Of a stretch of 21,040 bases of DNA, positions 10,868-20,827 are shown in pieces (the stretch's first letter is position 1; every line of letters starts with the position of its first letter). The stretch spans positions 1 through 21,040 of the forward strand of contig JADNYJ010000544.1 in the NCBI GenBank assembly GCA_015501075.1. The letters run 5' to 3'. The notes beneath the pieces are model-generated. The model saw nothing but the letters and a program-made list of their open reading frames with translations, did no database searches and had not been told where the DNA came from. The position numbers were made by a program, and so were the translations under genes. This DNA is from Gymnopilus junonius (taxonomy: Eukaryota > Basidiomycota > Agaricomycetes > Agaricales > Galerinaceae).

Positions 10868-11884
10868 GTTAGCTACTGACTATCCTTGAATATACAAATA
10901 AGTTGCGGAAAGATGACATGGGGGTCGTAAACGTGCTACTAGTTACTTATAAAGCCCATTCCTAGCAATCTTGTCCATCAAAATGATCATACGACCACAC
11001 CAACGTGCTCAATCGAGCTCGACGTGTCCTTCCACAGTGCCCACTGCAAGCACTGCAAACCAGTATGTATGAAATGGTAGGGATAGCCATCCGCTTCCAT
11101 ATACATGACCACCTCGGCGCACCACAACGATGGGAGGAAGTGTTATGCATGTCGCGCCGGGTGTGGAGAGGACGAAAGGGCAAGAGCAACCAAGCGACGC
11201 GTCACCGGCATTCCACGTTCGATTTGAACTCCGACGCACGTGATATGTTGAACAACTATTTACGCCAATTCCACGGCTACTCATCACTGTCTCTCTCCTC
11301 TCATCCACCACCACGTCCGATCGTTTGCCTCAAGCACCCCTCTCAGCTCCGCCAATGCTGCCTTGAATACTCGACTTCTTAGAAACTACGGTGGTGGTCC
11401 TTTCCGACGGCATGCAATGAGTAACTTGAGTAACTGATAGGGACGGACAATCGGATATGGGTATTGGAAACAATCAGGTAAGTGGCCCTCGTCGACTTGT
11501 GCAAGATGTTTTGACTGACCAAAATTATCGCGGAATGAAGTGCAGGCCCGTCAGTTTCCTTGCTGCCCCTCTGTTACTCATAAGTGGGACACTGACGGAA
11601 CCTCCAAGCAAGCAGAGTCACACTAGGTTGGGATTCGAGAGCTGGATTGCCAGAAATAATAGAACTTGGAGTTTGTTACATATATACCATGGACCAGTTA
11701 ATAATTACCACATACATTACTTATGTAACGCGTACAATATCCAGTAGGGACTTTTCACTTTTGTAGCTTTTTCACTTTTTCTGCCTGCCGGACCAGTCCG
11801 AAAAGCATGCTGCTTTTTGGGAATGGACCCCGGACTTTTTTGACTTGCGGCTTTGACGCTTTTTAGCGCTTTTTTCACTTGCAC

Positions 11885-11906
11885 AAGCGGAAAAAAGTAA
11901 ATTGTT
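11885..11906 (-). repeat. Right terminal inverted repeat
   Basis: Read on the minus strand this matches the left end at 10801-10820 with two extra T. Just inside it lie further T-rich motifs and a small hairpin (CGCTTTTTAGCG, about 11858-11869). Confidence 0.6.
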
Positions 11907-13486
11907 AAACTACCGATGTACCATCCTCCAGAATTTCAGCTTATCATACGCTGAATAATAAGTACTCTCCACTAAGCCTTGAGTGTTCTCTTGCAGTTGA
12001 GAAACCCGGCGTTTCTTGGTCCCGAAGGCATGAGAATGAGAACCTGCAGCAGAATTGTCTTTCTCATATCTTATCAACACGTTGAACGATAGCCTTCACT
12101 CGAATGGATATTTGCAGTCAAAGGCCGGGAAACGAAGACTCACAGTCTATATCGGTCTTAATCAGTTTCTCAATTAGATAGCAAGGCTTATTCGGATCCA
12201 CATTAGGGATTCTTTGACCTTTTCTTGACGGGGCTGTTCGGTCCTGTGTGGCGCACAGTACAGCTTTGTATGGAGTATCTGATCAAGGGGCGTAGTCAGA
12301 GATATTGGACAGCAATCTTGATCAAATTAAAACCCCAAATAGAGCGGTAGATAGGCGGCTAGTAGTGAAGCGCCCACCGAGTGTTTGGAATATCGGGGAG
12401 GGAGATATTATTAGAGTTGGCCTGTGATAAACGCCGCCGCTCTGGCTCCTAGGTGGGGCGATACCGTATGCTTGTCTCTTATTTTAACCTGGTAGCCTGA
12501 CAAGTCAAGTACAAAATTAATCTTTTCTAGAGCACTCAAAGCAAGGACATACAGTGCGGATGGGGTAATACTAACCCCCACTAATGTGTTTCTACCAAGT
12601 CCTTCCTTTCATTAAGGTGTGCTATATTTACTACTGACCATCGTTATTCCCGAAAGACATTTGACCATGAGCATTTGACCATGACGGTGGGCTAGTCAAC
12701 GTATCTTACGTTTGAAACAGTTTATGCTGCTTCTGTCAGAACATTCTCCTTGCGGCGCCCACATCGGAAGGAGAGTCATTTCTGGAGCCTTCCCAGCCTT
12801 TCTGTGTCGTTCAGACCCACCTCAACAAAAGACCCTCGCGTGCACACACCGCCGTACCGCTTCCGTTGCCACGGAGGCATCATTGATCTGGTTTCGCGAA
12901 GATGCTTTTCAGCGCCCATGGAAAAGGAAAGTTGCGAGATTGCCAAGATCACTTTCGAGGGTGTAGCGGCTATCGATGATCGAGCACGCCAAGGCCGGGA
13001 TTTTCAGGCCTCCATTAAGAAAAAAGAGGTAGCAACGGCGCATTTCTAGACCTGACAGAGAGACGAGGACGAGATTCAGAGGAACGATGCCCTGATATTT
13101 ATGGTTTTCGACTTTCCCTTGCATCTGTCAAAGACATTTCGAGTCTGTGTAGGTGGGCATGCGACATGATGCGATGGAACACGGCTGTGGTGTTGGATTT
13201 CTCGATGTCGAGTGGCCCAAGACGCCTCATGCTATTTGCCGGACCTCGGTGATGATGGCCGGCGCCCATCAATTCTTTTTTCTGATCTCACGGCCGGTTG
13301 TCCGGTCCCCACTTTACTTTATAATAAACACACACCCCGCTAATACCCTTGTTTTTATACCCCCCAAGAAGCTGTCTTGAGGACGGTCTGCGTCCCATCC
13401 TCTCTCAAACGCGCGCTCGAAGTGTCGCCCTACCGTCGTTCGTTTTATAATAATACCCCTTGGCTTGCCACAGTCGTCGAGCAATC
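11907..13486. other. Intergenic region upstream of the bestrophin-like gene
   Basis: No supported gene is seen here. Overlapping frames of up to 99 codons around 12712-13049 begin poorly or lack any domain, and the minus-strand frame there is no better. A 14-base tandem duplication (CATTTGACCATGA plus one base) occurs at 12658-12685. Towards the right end are pyrimidine-rich stretches and TATA-like runs (TTTATAATAA near 13318, TTTATAATAATA near 13444) that fit the promoter and leader of the next gene. Confidence 0.5.
12658..12685. repeat. Tandem 14-base duplication
   Basis: Two adjacent copies of CATTTGACCATGAG / CATTTGACCATGAC differ only at the last base. It is short and of no evident function; a replication-slippage duplication is the simplest reading. 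Confidence 0.6.
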
Positions 13487-15612
13487 ATGGTTGCGGCAAA
13501 CCCTCTATTTCGTGGCTCGTTCACGCTGAGAAAGTTCCAAGCCACCGTCATCAACGACATATGGCCAGAAGTCACATTTTTCACCCTAATTGCAACCAGT
13601 ATGGCATCTTCTGTTCTGTGCTTGACATGTCTCTGATCACACTTCTTGCAGTGGTGGTTCTTGTGACGGAGAAGACCTCCCACAACTTAAACATCAATAA
13701 TGGGTTGCTGACGGTGTTGGGTACGGTGCTTGGTTTAGTGTTGTCTTTCAGAACGTCTTCAGCATATGAAAGGTGTGTCATCTTTTCCCTTGCTCTCAAA
13801 CATTTCTGACACCATCTTTTCGTCAGATATCAAGATGGCAGGAAAATGTGGTCGAACATCAACATTGCTTCCAGAAATTTTGCTCAGCAGGTGAATTTTC
13901 TGCCTCTAATAGCGGTTGGGCCCTCTAAATACCTTACGTTCCAAGGTTTGGATACATGTTCCTGTTGAGAGAAAGGACGGCACAACCCCGGTCCAGGCGG
14001 TAATCGAGAAGAAAAGCATGATCAATCTGGTGCGTGTGCTTCATCAGTTAAGATATAAATGCACAGCGGTAACTCGGAAATAACTGATAGGTTCTGGCGT
14101 TTTCGATATCTGTCAAGGTGACAATTTATTCCAGTTTTGATCTTGAATATGTTCCGTTGACCCGTCCATATTAGCATTTCCTGCGTGACGAACCAGGAGT
14201 CTACTATGAAGATTTATACCCCTTAATCTCCTTCCTTCCCCGTCACACGAACAGCCCATCGGGTAAAGAAGACGAACTGCTTCCCCTCTGGCATGAGGTC
14301 GACGATGGTCATCATCACATCAATGACCCTGTTGCTCAATATAACGCTGATACCACTTCTACTGGCTCAACGCGCAGGCCAAGTGGTTCATCATCTGACC
14401 CAGAGAAGGCTCTTCCTTTCAACCCGATGTTGAAACCCGCCCGCAATCCTCCACCTACATCTTTCTTCGATTTCTTTCCCATTCTGAAGATCTTCAGATG
14501 GATCGAACACGTCCTTACCCGCAAGCCTCGTCCCAAGGGCCGCGGCAAGAAGCGCCGATTGTATGAATACGTCGAAAGTCACATTCCTCTGGAGATCGTA
14601 CTCGTTCTTTCAAAGTCAGTGATTTTTGTCCTTGTTTGCAGGGTAGAGGCTGATCTATGTGTTTGTTAACAGCTATACAGCTTGTGCGTGCATCCGCTCC
14701 ACCTGCGGTCTTGCATTATTTACTAATTATTTCTGACAGGGTTGATGCGCAAAGGACTGCTCCAGCCAGCGATCGCCGCTAGCTTCACTGCCAATCTCAC
14801 AAGTCTTTCAGATACCCTCTCCAACCTGGAACGTATATGCAATACCCCATTACCCTTTGCATATCAAGCTCACCTCCGCATGTCCCTTTGGTATGTTTCT
14901 GATCGGCGACCATCCTTCTTGTTTTTGGCTGATCTATATAAAATGACAGGCTCTACCTCTTCTTCCTTCCTGTAAGCAACAGTGCGGTCGTCGTGTGTTC
15001 TTTATACTCAGATTGTTTTTAGTTCCAACTTGAGAAGGCATTTGGATGGGTTATTATTCCTGGAACCGCTTTTGCTGCCTTCCTGTTGCTCGGTTTCCTT
15101 GAGATTGGACAGGAAATGTACGCCTCATTCTTTCCAGCAATGGTCTAAAATCTCTTACGATTTATTCCAGTGAAAATCCTTTCAACTACGATTTGAACGA
15201 TCTCGGTATGTTCCTTTAATTGACTTGTCAAGGCCGATGCTGACTTCCGTCACAGATTTGGACTACTTCTGCCAAACATTCAAAAGGAACTTGCTCTCAT
15301 CACTGCTGTAAGTCAATTCTTTTCAATCGTCATCTTTACGTGACTCAAATAAAATCCATCCAAAGCATACCACACCAGATCCTCATGAGTTTATCTTCAC
15401 GAATATGTGAGTTCTCGTACCATGTCCCTTTTCCTCGCGGTAATTGACCTTTCTATAGTAACAAACCATTTGCGCCCGTCGACATGCGATCTGCCAAGGA
15501 CCTGGCTGAAGACGGGCCACATTACTCTCGACCGGATGAACCCAAAGAAGATAGTTTCGCCAGCTTGCGCCGCACCATGGTGCGACACTGGTCTGATGTT
15601 AGTCGTTCATGA
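13487..15612 (+). CDS. Bestrophin-like anion channel (UPF0187/RFP-TM family; 14 exons, one frame break)
   Basis: Members of this family are membrane proteins related to bestrophin chloride channels. Exons: 13487-13598, 13652-13772, 13827-13890, 13946-14029, 14091-14117, 14175-14614, 14673-14683, 14740-14890, 14951-14972, 15023-15117, 15171-15205, 15256-15307, 15366-15406 and 15459-15612; phases agree, giving about 469 residues. Family marks: RKFQATVINDIWPEV near the N-terminus, the first membrane helix and SFRTSSAYERYQDGRKMWSN, later helices (LYLFFLPFQLEKAFGW, IPGTAFAAFLLLGFLEIG) and the signature ENPFNYDLNDLDLDYFC (377-393). Exon 6 encodes a long hydrophilic, His/Ser/Pro-rich insert before the next hydrophobic region. 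Exon 7 is only 11 bases. In exon 12 (15278-15280) one base seems to be missing: CQTIQKELALITA is recovered with one more A. Substrate and membrane are not shown; fungal relatives are mostly uncharacterised. Confidence 0.88.
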
Positions 15613-15942
15613 GTCACTGTTGTCGCTGTCGCTGTATTTCCCTTGGGCGTGTCTGCATCATTCTGACCCCTGCGGCCTATATCGCATAACCTTTTCTTTC
15701 TTTGCATGTACATACTTTCATGACCTTCAAGGATTCTGGTCCATGATTCAAAATTCTGGGCTTTTGGCAGTTTGGTGTTTCTTTTTGCATGTGGTTTTTT
15801 CTCTGTTTTCTTGGTCTTGACGCAATCCATATACATACACAACCCAACTCCAAGTATTAATTTATTTATCACGTTGTAGACCAGTTTGCGTTTAAATCTA
15901 CATTGCTCATGCGCTTCCGAAATCGAACGAGTGTTGTAAACG
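15613..15942. other. Region 3' of the bestrophin-like gene
   Basis: T-rich sequence that fits the 3' untranslated region of the preceding gene, followed by a short spacer before the doubtful gene at 15943. No further feature is seen. Confidence 0.5.
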
Positions 15943-16480
15943 ATGACACGTGTTTCGTTTGGCGGCGGCGGCGGGTTCGAGGGCGCGCTTGCTTACGAAA
16001 CCACCGCTCAAGGTGACATCGACCACAATCTTGTTTCATCAAATGCTTTTCAGTTCTCTCTATGCACCGTCGTTTCGAGCCATTCTGGGAGGCAAGATTA
16101 TGCTATATTCTTTGTTTGCAAGACAGGCCCAAGTCGGCAGCCTGAGGGCAGTGTATGTGATGGTCTTCCGGCTTTTCAAGTTCACTTTTTTCATAGCCAT
16201 GCTTTCGGTTCCTTTATTCTTACAACGGCTGTTCGTCCCCATCCTCGAGGCAAATAGCGAGGCCAACTCTCACCTGCCTTTCGTATATTTTGTCCCGAAA
16301 AGGTTTGAGTTTGACCTATATCACGTATGAAAGGAATGCTTGACAGTTCTTAATAGGTTCTGGGATGGCTCTTGTGAATCCGATATGAAGATGTTATCAC
16401 CCTATATTAAGTTCTCACTTTCCGAAGCTTTAAAGGCTTCAGGAACATCGTCGGAATGTCCCCCTTCCTTCGCCGTTTAA
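15943..16480 (+). CDS. Doubtful multi-exon gene, possibly a mitochondrial protein
   Basis: Near 15950 a frame reads FRLAAAAGSRARLLTKPP, which is rich in Arg, Ala and Leu and lacks acidic residues, like a mitochondrial targeting presequence. The nearest ATG (15943) is one base out of that frame, so a start needs either a frame break or another upstream exon. Downstream one can splice 16012/16054, 16150/16197 and 16302/16357 with matching phases to a TAA at 16478-16480; the last exon (FWDGSCESDMKMLSPYIKF..) looks protein-like. However, the frame 15950-16330 is also open without the first two introns, which are short (41 and 46 bases). I recognise no family. This may be a real small gene with a damaged start, or a mixture of chance frames. 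Confidence 0.3.
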
Positions 16481-16585
16481 TATGCTGCTGTTACACTGTG
16501 GTCAGGAATTTATTCACAACAATCAAATATTTATGGTATTTATACAAAACTTGCGATTGATATCTTCCTACAGAGGCTCTTACTC

Positions 16586-19141
16586 TTACTTGTTTGCCTG
16601 CCCTTTCATTTCATTTCCAGTTCCCGTCGATTGCGCGCGATCTTGCTGTGCAGCGGGCTTGTGAAATATTCTGATTTCCGGAGCTTTTGCCCAGTGGACA
16701 GACCTCTCTGGTTGGACCGCACTACTTGTCCTCCTTCCCATTGTTCCGCCCATCGGAGGGATGTTGTTAACCGATGCCAGGATGCGCGGAGGTGGAGGTA
16801 TTTTATTCTCGTTTCTTCCCAAGGCAGCGAAGGCATACTCGGGGCCTCTCTGATGATACATCGCATTTACGATAGGTGTACCAGGCGTTGGGGTGCTGCT
16901 TGTATCACACTGACTTTCATGGTTTTCTGAGACCTCGATCATGCTGGATATTTCGGTGTCACTGGTGTCAAGAAGGTGAGAGTCAAAATCTGCCTCAGAA
17001 CTCTCTTCTGCGGTGGTTTCATGTATTTCATAGCCAGCTCTTCCTTCCTCCATTCGGTGATAAACAGTGTCGATGATGTCCACAGTATCTAGAGCCAGAA
17101 CCTTGGCGTTTTGCTCTGCAGACCTGGCGTAAGCGGCTTCGATTTCTTTGAATATTGCTCTCATTTCATACTCGTCTTCTACGGTATGCTGTACATTAGG
17201 TTCTTGCTCAGGAAGAATAGGTTGTTGATGGTGTGCGTTCACAGGCGCTGGAGGATTGTTTGGTCGCTGTGAACGCTGAGGTCGCGATTGGAGGTTGATC
17301 ACTGGAGGTGGCCTCATCATGGTCTTCGGTGAGGAGGTTTGCAACCTCTCTGATCTGATGTTTGGCCTATAGCTTGGGGCACTGCGAGGACGGCCCTGTA
17401 AATGGGATTGGTTGACCATGGGTTCATGTTGGTCTCTTTCCTCCTTGTATGTCTCCGGCATTTCTACCGGCATTTCCACTCGCCCAAGTGGATAGTTGCC
17501 CCTATGGACATCTAATGGCACCGGGAGCGAGTCTCTTCTGTAAGGTCCGTAATAATCCTTTCGAGGCGGGTATGGTACGTCCCTGGGAGCCTCAATATAT
17601 GCGTCACCGACATAGGCTTGGGCTGGATATAATGGCGTTCTTTTGGCCCTTTCACATTCTGACTCTGACTGGTCACCGTCTACTCGCATGTATAAATCAG
17701 GATAGGAATAGGGTCTCGTCCGACTGGGGTAACGAGCTGTGTGGACCGGTGGACGCCGCTTAGGGTAACCGTTGGGTTCGTTCAACAGGCCGCTATGTTG
17801 GCGAAGATGTCCCCAATTATGCCTTCGAGGGATGCTTGAAGCTGGAGGGTGATTATACACAGTCGAGCTTGAACGCTGCCGGACATCCCGCTGGCGTCTG
17901 TATACATGTCTAGGAAAAGAAGCATCTGCGTCGCTTTCAGACTCGGATGGCACGTCGCTTGAAATTTCTTGTTTCTTTTTGACCAGTATCGGAGTCTGTC
18001 TGTTCTGGTTCGGCTTCTAATCAAAATGATTTGGGCGAAATATTCTTTCAAGTCAATATGTGGCGTCATACCTTGTCACTATCTTGTGGCCTTTCAGGTG
18101 AATCGAACGTATTTCTGCCCTAATTACGGGTTTAAAGGATTAAAAAATCTTTTGTGAGGTCCTCCTCACCTGTTCCTCACTTTTCTCTGTCGTAGAAGGA
18201 TGAGGGAAATCCTCCGATTCTGTCTTCAACTCGTGGTCCCGATCCGCATTGACATCAAAACCTTGTTCCTCTTCTGGTTTCATGTCCTCTTTCTCGTCTT
18301 GTTCTTCCTTCCCGTCCCACCCAAGAATAGCTGATTCAAGGTTTTCATATATCTGATGCGCTAGTTTGAGGAGGAATTGCAAGTGACTATTGATAATCTT
18401 TTCTGCCCCTTCTTCGCTTTGCGCAAACCGAAGTGGTTCTAACATATCCTTATCATGCTCCATGACCATTTCATAAAATTCTTTGGAGAGATTGCGCCAT
18501 TTTTTGACTGCAAAGTTTCTCAATGCCTGAGCGTCGTCGCCGGATCCCCAGATTTTTCCGGAGGAAAATGGGCTGAGACGGAATAAATGGGGCGAAATGG
18601 CTGCTACTGGTGGTTCCTTGGCACTTTCATCAGTTCCTAAATCCTCAGACACCTTCGGCGGCTTCTTTTGATGAGCCTCTCCAGCGGCTTCCTGCTTCTG
18701 TGTGACGCTTTCGGTGCCTGTTTTATACGCATTGATTTCTTTATGCCATGTTGTGAAATGCGTACGTCCAGGATCCTGCGATTAACGTTATAGATGATGC
18801 ATAGATATTGAGATATTGTAACTCACGAATTCAGGGTCAGGTTCGTCACTCGTTATCCTACAGTACCCCGAAATGGTACTCCACATCTCTGTTGGCCTCC
18901 AATTCAAGGCTGCTTTCAGTTGATTGATTTCCTCCGATGTTGTAGGCCAGCTGAAGGGCCTATACTTGCGTTTCTTCAGATGATCCGTCCATATATCTCT
19001 TGCGGTTTCGAGTGACTCGTTAGACGCCCGTGAACCCTTCCAGCCTCCAGCCTTTGGGGCCATATTCTTCTGGTGCCATTTAAGAAAGGATGACCAGGCA
19101 TCCGAGATTGTTGGCATCTCTTTCTGATCGTTTAGAGACAT
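16586..19141 (-). CDS. Large, mostly disordered protein of unknown function
   Basis: Four exons on the minus strand, 19141-18827, 18775-18170, 18119-18072 and 18016-16586, all keep phase 0 and have clean GT..AG introns; the product is about 799 residues. I start at the ATG at 19141. The first 105 residues look folded and Trp-rich (DAWSSFLKWHQKNMAPKAGG, TSEEINQLKAALNWRPTEMW). Exon 2 has a helical stretch (about residues 180-250, from NFAVKKWRNLSKEFYEM) followed by an acidic tract (DEKEDMKPEEEQ). Exon 4 is basic, Pro/Arg/Ser/Tyr-rich and low-complexity, with a conserved-looking acidic helix (EDEYEMRAIFKEIEAAYARS) about two thirds along and a PPPP run near the end. No catalytic domain, signal peptide or membrane segment is visible. 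A TATA-like AAATATAC lies about 40 bases upstream. The length and clean splicing make it a real gene; function unknown, perhaps a lineage-specific scaffold or nucleic-acid-associated protein. Confidence 0.75.
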
Positions 19142-19529
19142 CGAAGGCAATGGTGGTTGCGATTAAAGAGGAATAAGCCAGTATATTTGGAGTAGCCACC
19201 TAATTCGTTTCTATTTTCGTGTGGATTTTGACAGCAACGGCACAGCTACTGAAGTCTAGGGAAATATAACATTACCGGTTGGTAGGGTCATCCTGAAGAC
19301 TTTTTCCCTGTATTTACACCATATCAAGAGGCAAGATAATCCCGACCACTCATGTAGACACCACAGAGCCGTTGGCATTGAAACAACGCATTCGATCCAA
19401 CGCTATGGTGGCAAAAAAGGCCTAAGGCTGTTCAAGTTGTCCACCCCCTAAGAGTATCCGATGAGACGACTCTCCCTGGATTGGCTGACAGAGCATATGG
19501 CATCCAGAATTCATGGAACCGCATTCAAC

Positions 19530-19742
19530 CTATAAAAGCATCTTATCAGCAGCTGACTCTGCTATCTTGTCAAATATATCGCCACACACTGCCGGAGTTG
19601 CAAACTTTGTGTCCCAGGAGCGCCCACAAATGGTCCAGGTGACATAAAATTCGCTAAATTCGGGCGTATATTTGCATGGAAAGGGTTGGTCTTGAAGATG
19701 TGCTAAATATAATAGAATACCGATACTGATACTGGGAACCAT
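19530..19742 (-). other. Small ORF, 70 residues, unknown
   Basis: An ATG at 19742 opens 70 codons ending in TAG at 19530. The product has a hydrophobic start (MVPSISIGILLYLAHL) and three cysteines (CKYT, TICGRSW, AVCGDI). The composition is protein-like and the start resembles a weak signal peptide, so a small secreted protein is imaginable. No family is recognised and no introns are needed; the frame could still be chance. Confidence 0.2.
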
Positions 19743-20488
19743 CCAAGGATTCTGTCAGGTGCAAATCAGGGGTGCAAATAAATTCCGGTCACCTGATTTA
19801 CAATGGACCGCGTCTGCGTCTCGTGACGTTTGGAAACGCGCATTGCAATTACCTTGACTCCGGCCCTGCCTTTATCGACGAGTACCAGGAGTTCCGCTGA
19901 AATATTCTACGTTCTTGGATACATTGTGTGCTGCTTCATACTATGTCGACTTCATAAACTGTTCCTAAAGTCGTTGCAGGCGCCTCGACTAGCAAGTATG
20001 CGTCATAACTGATCACCATGATATTAGTCAAAAATCCACATAAAGGTGTCGTTGGAACGTTGAATTTTTATATACAACTGAAACTGACTTTAATTTTAAT
20101 ATAATTTCCAATGCTTGCTCTTGCGATCCTCATGTTGGCTTGAATGCCATGCTTTTCCTGCAGGCACTCCATCAAACTTGTCGACTTGCCACCTATCTGA
20201 ATCAGGGTCACCGCGACATCTAGATTCCTATGCAGACTTTAAGTTCAGCTTTGGGTTGATGTTGTTAAATGCGCTTCAGAAACGCTCCATGAACTGGGCA
20301 TACATTTCACTCACGGCGTATGCGCATATATTCTGTTGTTGGCTTCAAATGAAACCTAGATCATGGAAGAAGCAGTTTCTCGAAATCCATGAGTTGTGAT
20401 AACACCTTTTTAGCACTGAGCTTCTTTCATTCGGTATCATTTCACGAGCGTGCTGTCGACCACGTTGTCCTCAACTTTCACTCAATAT

Positions 20489-20614
20489 AAATGGCTGAAG
20501 AGCAACGTCCTAGGTCTGTACTTTACCAGGTCCTCTCGGTCAGCCTCTCGCTTCTGATTCGATATTTCTACGAGCATGAACAGATTGGGGCCTTTCCAAA
20601 TCATACAGATAAGT
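20489..20614 (+). other. Tiny ORF, 41 residues, preceded by a TATA-like run
   Basis: An ATG right after CAATATAA opens a frame (MAEEQRPRSVLYQVLSVSLS..) that ends at a TAA near 20612-20614. It is short and unrecognised; the hydrophobic middle (LSVSLSLLIRYFY) is the only notable part. It may be a first exon or chance. Confidence 0.15.
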
Positions 20615-20827
20615 AACTTGATTACGATGTGAAAATGTTGATTATGGAACTACAAGGCGTGTCTTACGATAGCGTCTATGGGTGAGAAATCGAATAGCAA
20701 TGCAAGAAAACGACAAGAAGCGAACAATATTAACCTAATCAGAACAGTTTACCGCCTGCGGTAAGTTTACTTCGTTTCAAACTATGAATTGTCGGGTTTG
20801 AGAGCTTTGGTAAATCTTCGAGGTCTG

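Larger units (their letters stand above)
10801..11906. mobile_element. Candidate non-autonomous DNA transposon with terminal inverted repeats
   Basis: The left end (10801-10820, AACAATTTACTTTTCCGCTT) is repeated in reverse complement at the right end (11885-11906), differing only by two extra T in the T run. Both subterminal zones, about 70 bases on the left and 150 on the right, are crowded with CTTTTT and AAAAAG motifs and short hairpins, a layout common in DNA transposons and foldback elements. The interior has no transposase-like frame: the longest frames (about 100-125 codons, both strands, near 11005-11382) overlap and show no DDE-type motif. No clear target-site duplication is seen; TTAA at 11905-11908 against TCAA at 10799-10802 is a weak hint of a piggyBac-type site. 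This is inference from structure; the family is unknown. Confidence 0.5.
19142..20827. other. Intergenic region with only small doubtful ORFs
   Basis: Between the disordered-protein gene and the partial gene at the right edge I see no supported gene. A plus-strand ATTGG (19480-19484) and TATAAAA (19531-19537) stand about 50 bases apart like a core promoter, yet no good plus-strand coding frame follows. A minus-strand frame at 19530-19742 and a tiny plus-strand frame at 20489-20614 are listed separately. Other frames near 19830 and 20115 lack a domain and a good start. Confidence 0.45.

Noticed and set aside
11005..11382. Open frames of 101 and 125 codons inside the inverted-repeat element as a transposase or cargo gene
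   Set aside because: They lie on opposite strands over the same bases, are rich in residues expected from chance reading and show no catalytic motif.
12712..13049. Plus-strand frames of 84 and 99 codons upstream of the bestrophin-like gene
   Set aside because: Both frames overlap, one opens without an ATG, and neither shows a domain or splice signals.
16482..17763. Plus-strand frames opposite the disordered-protein gene
   Set aside because: They are shadows of the long minus-strand coding exon, which has the consistent splicing.
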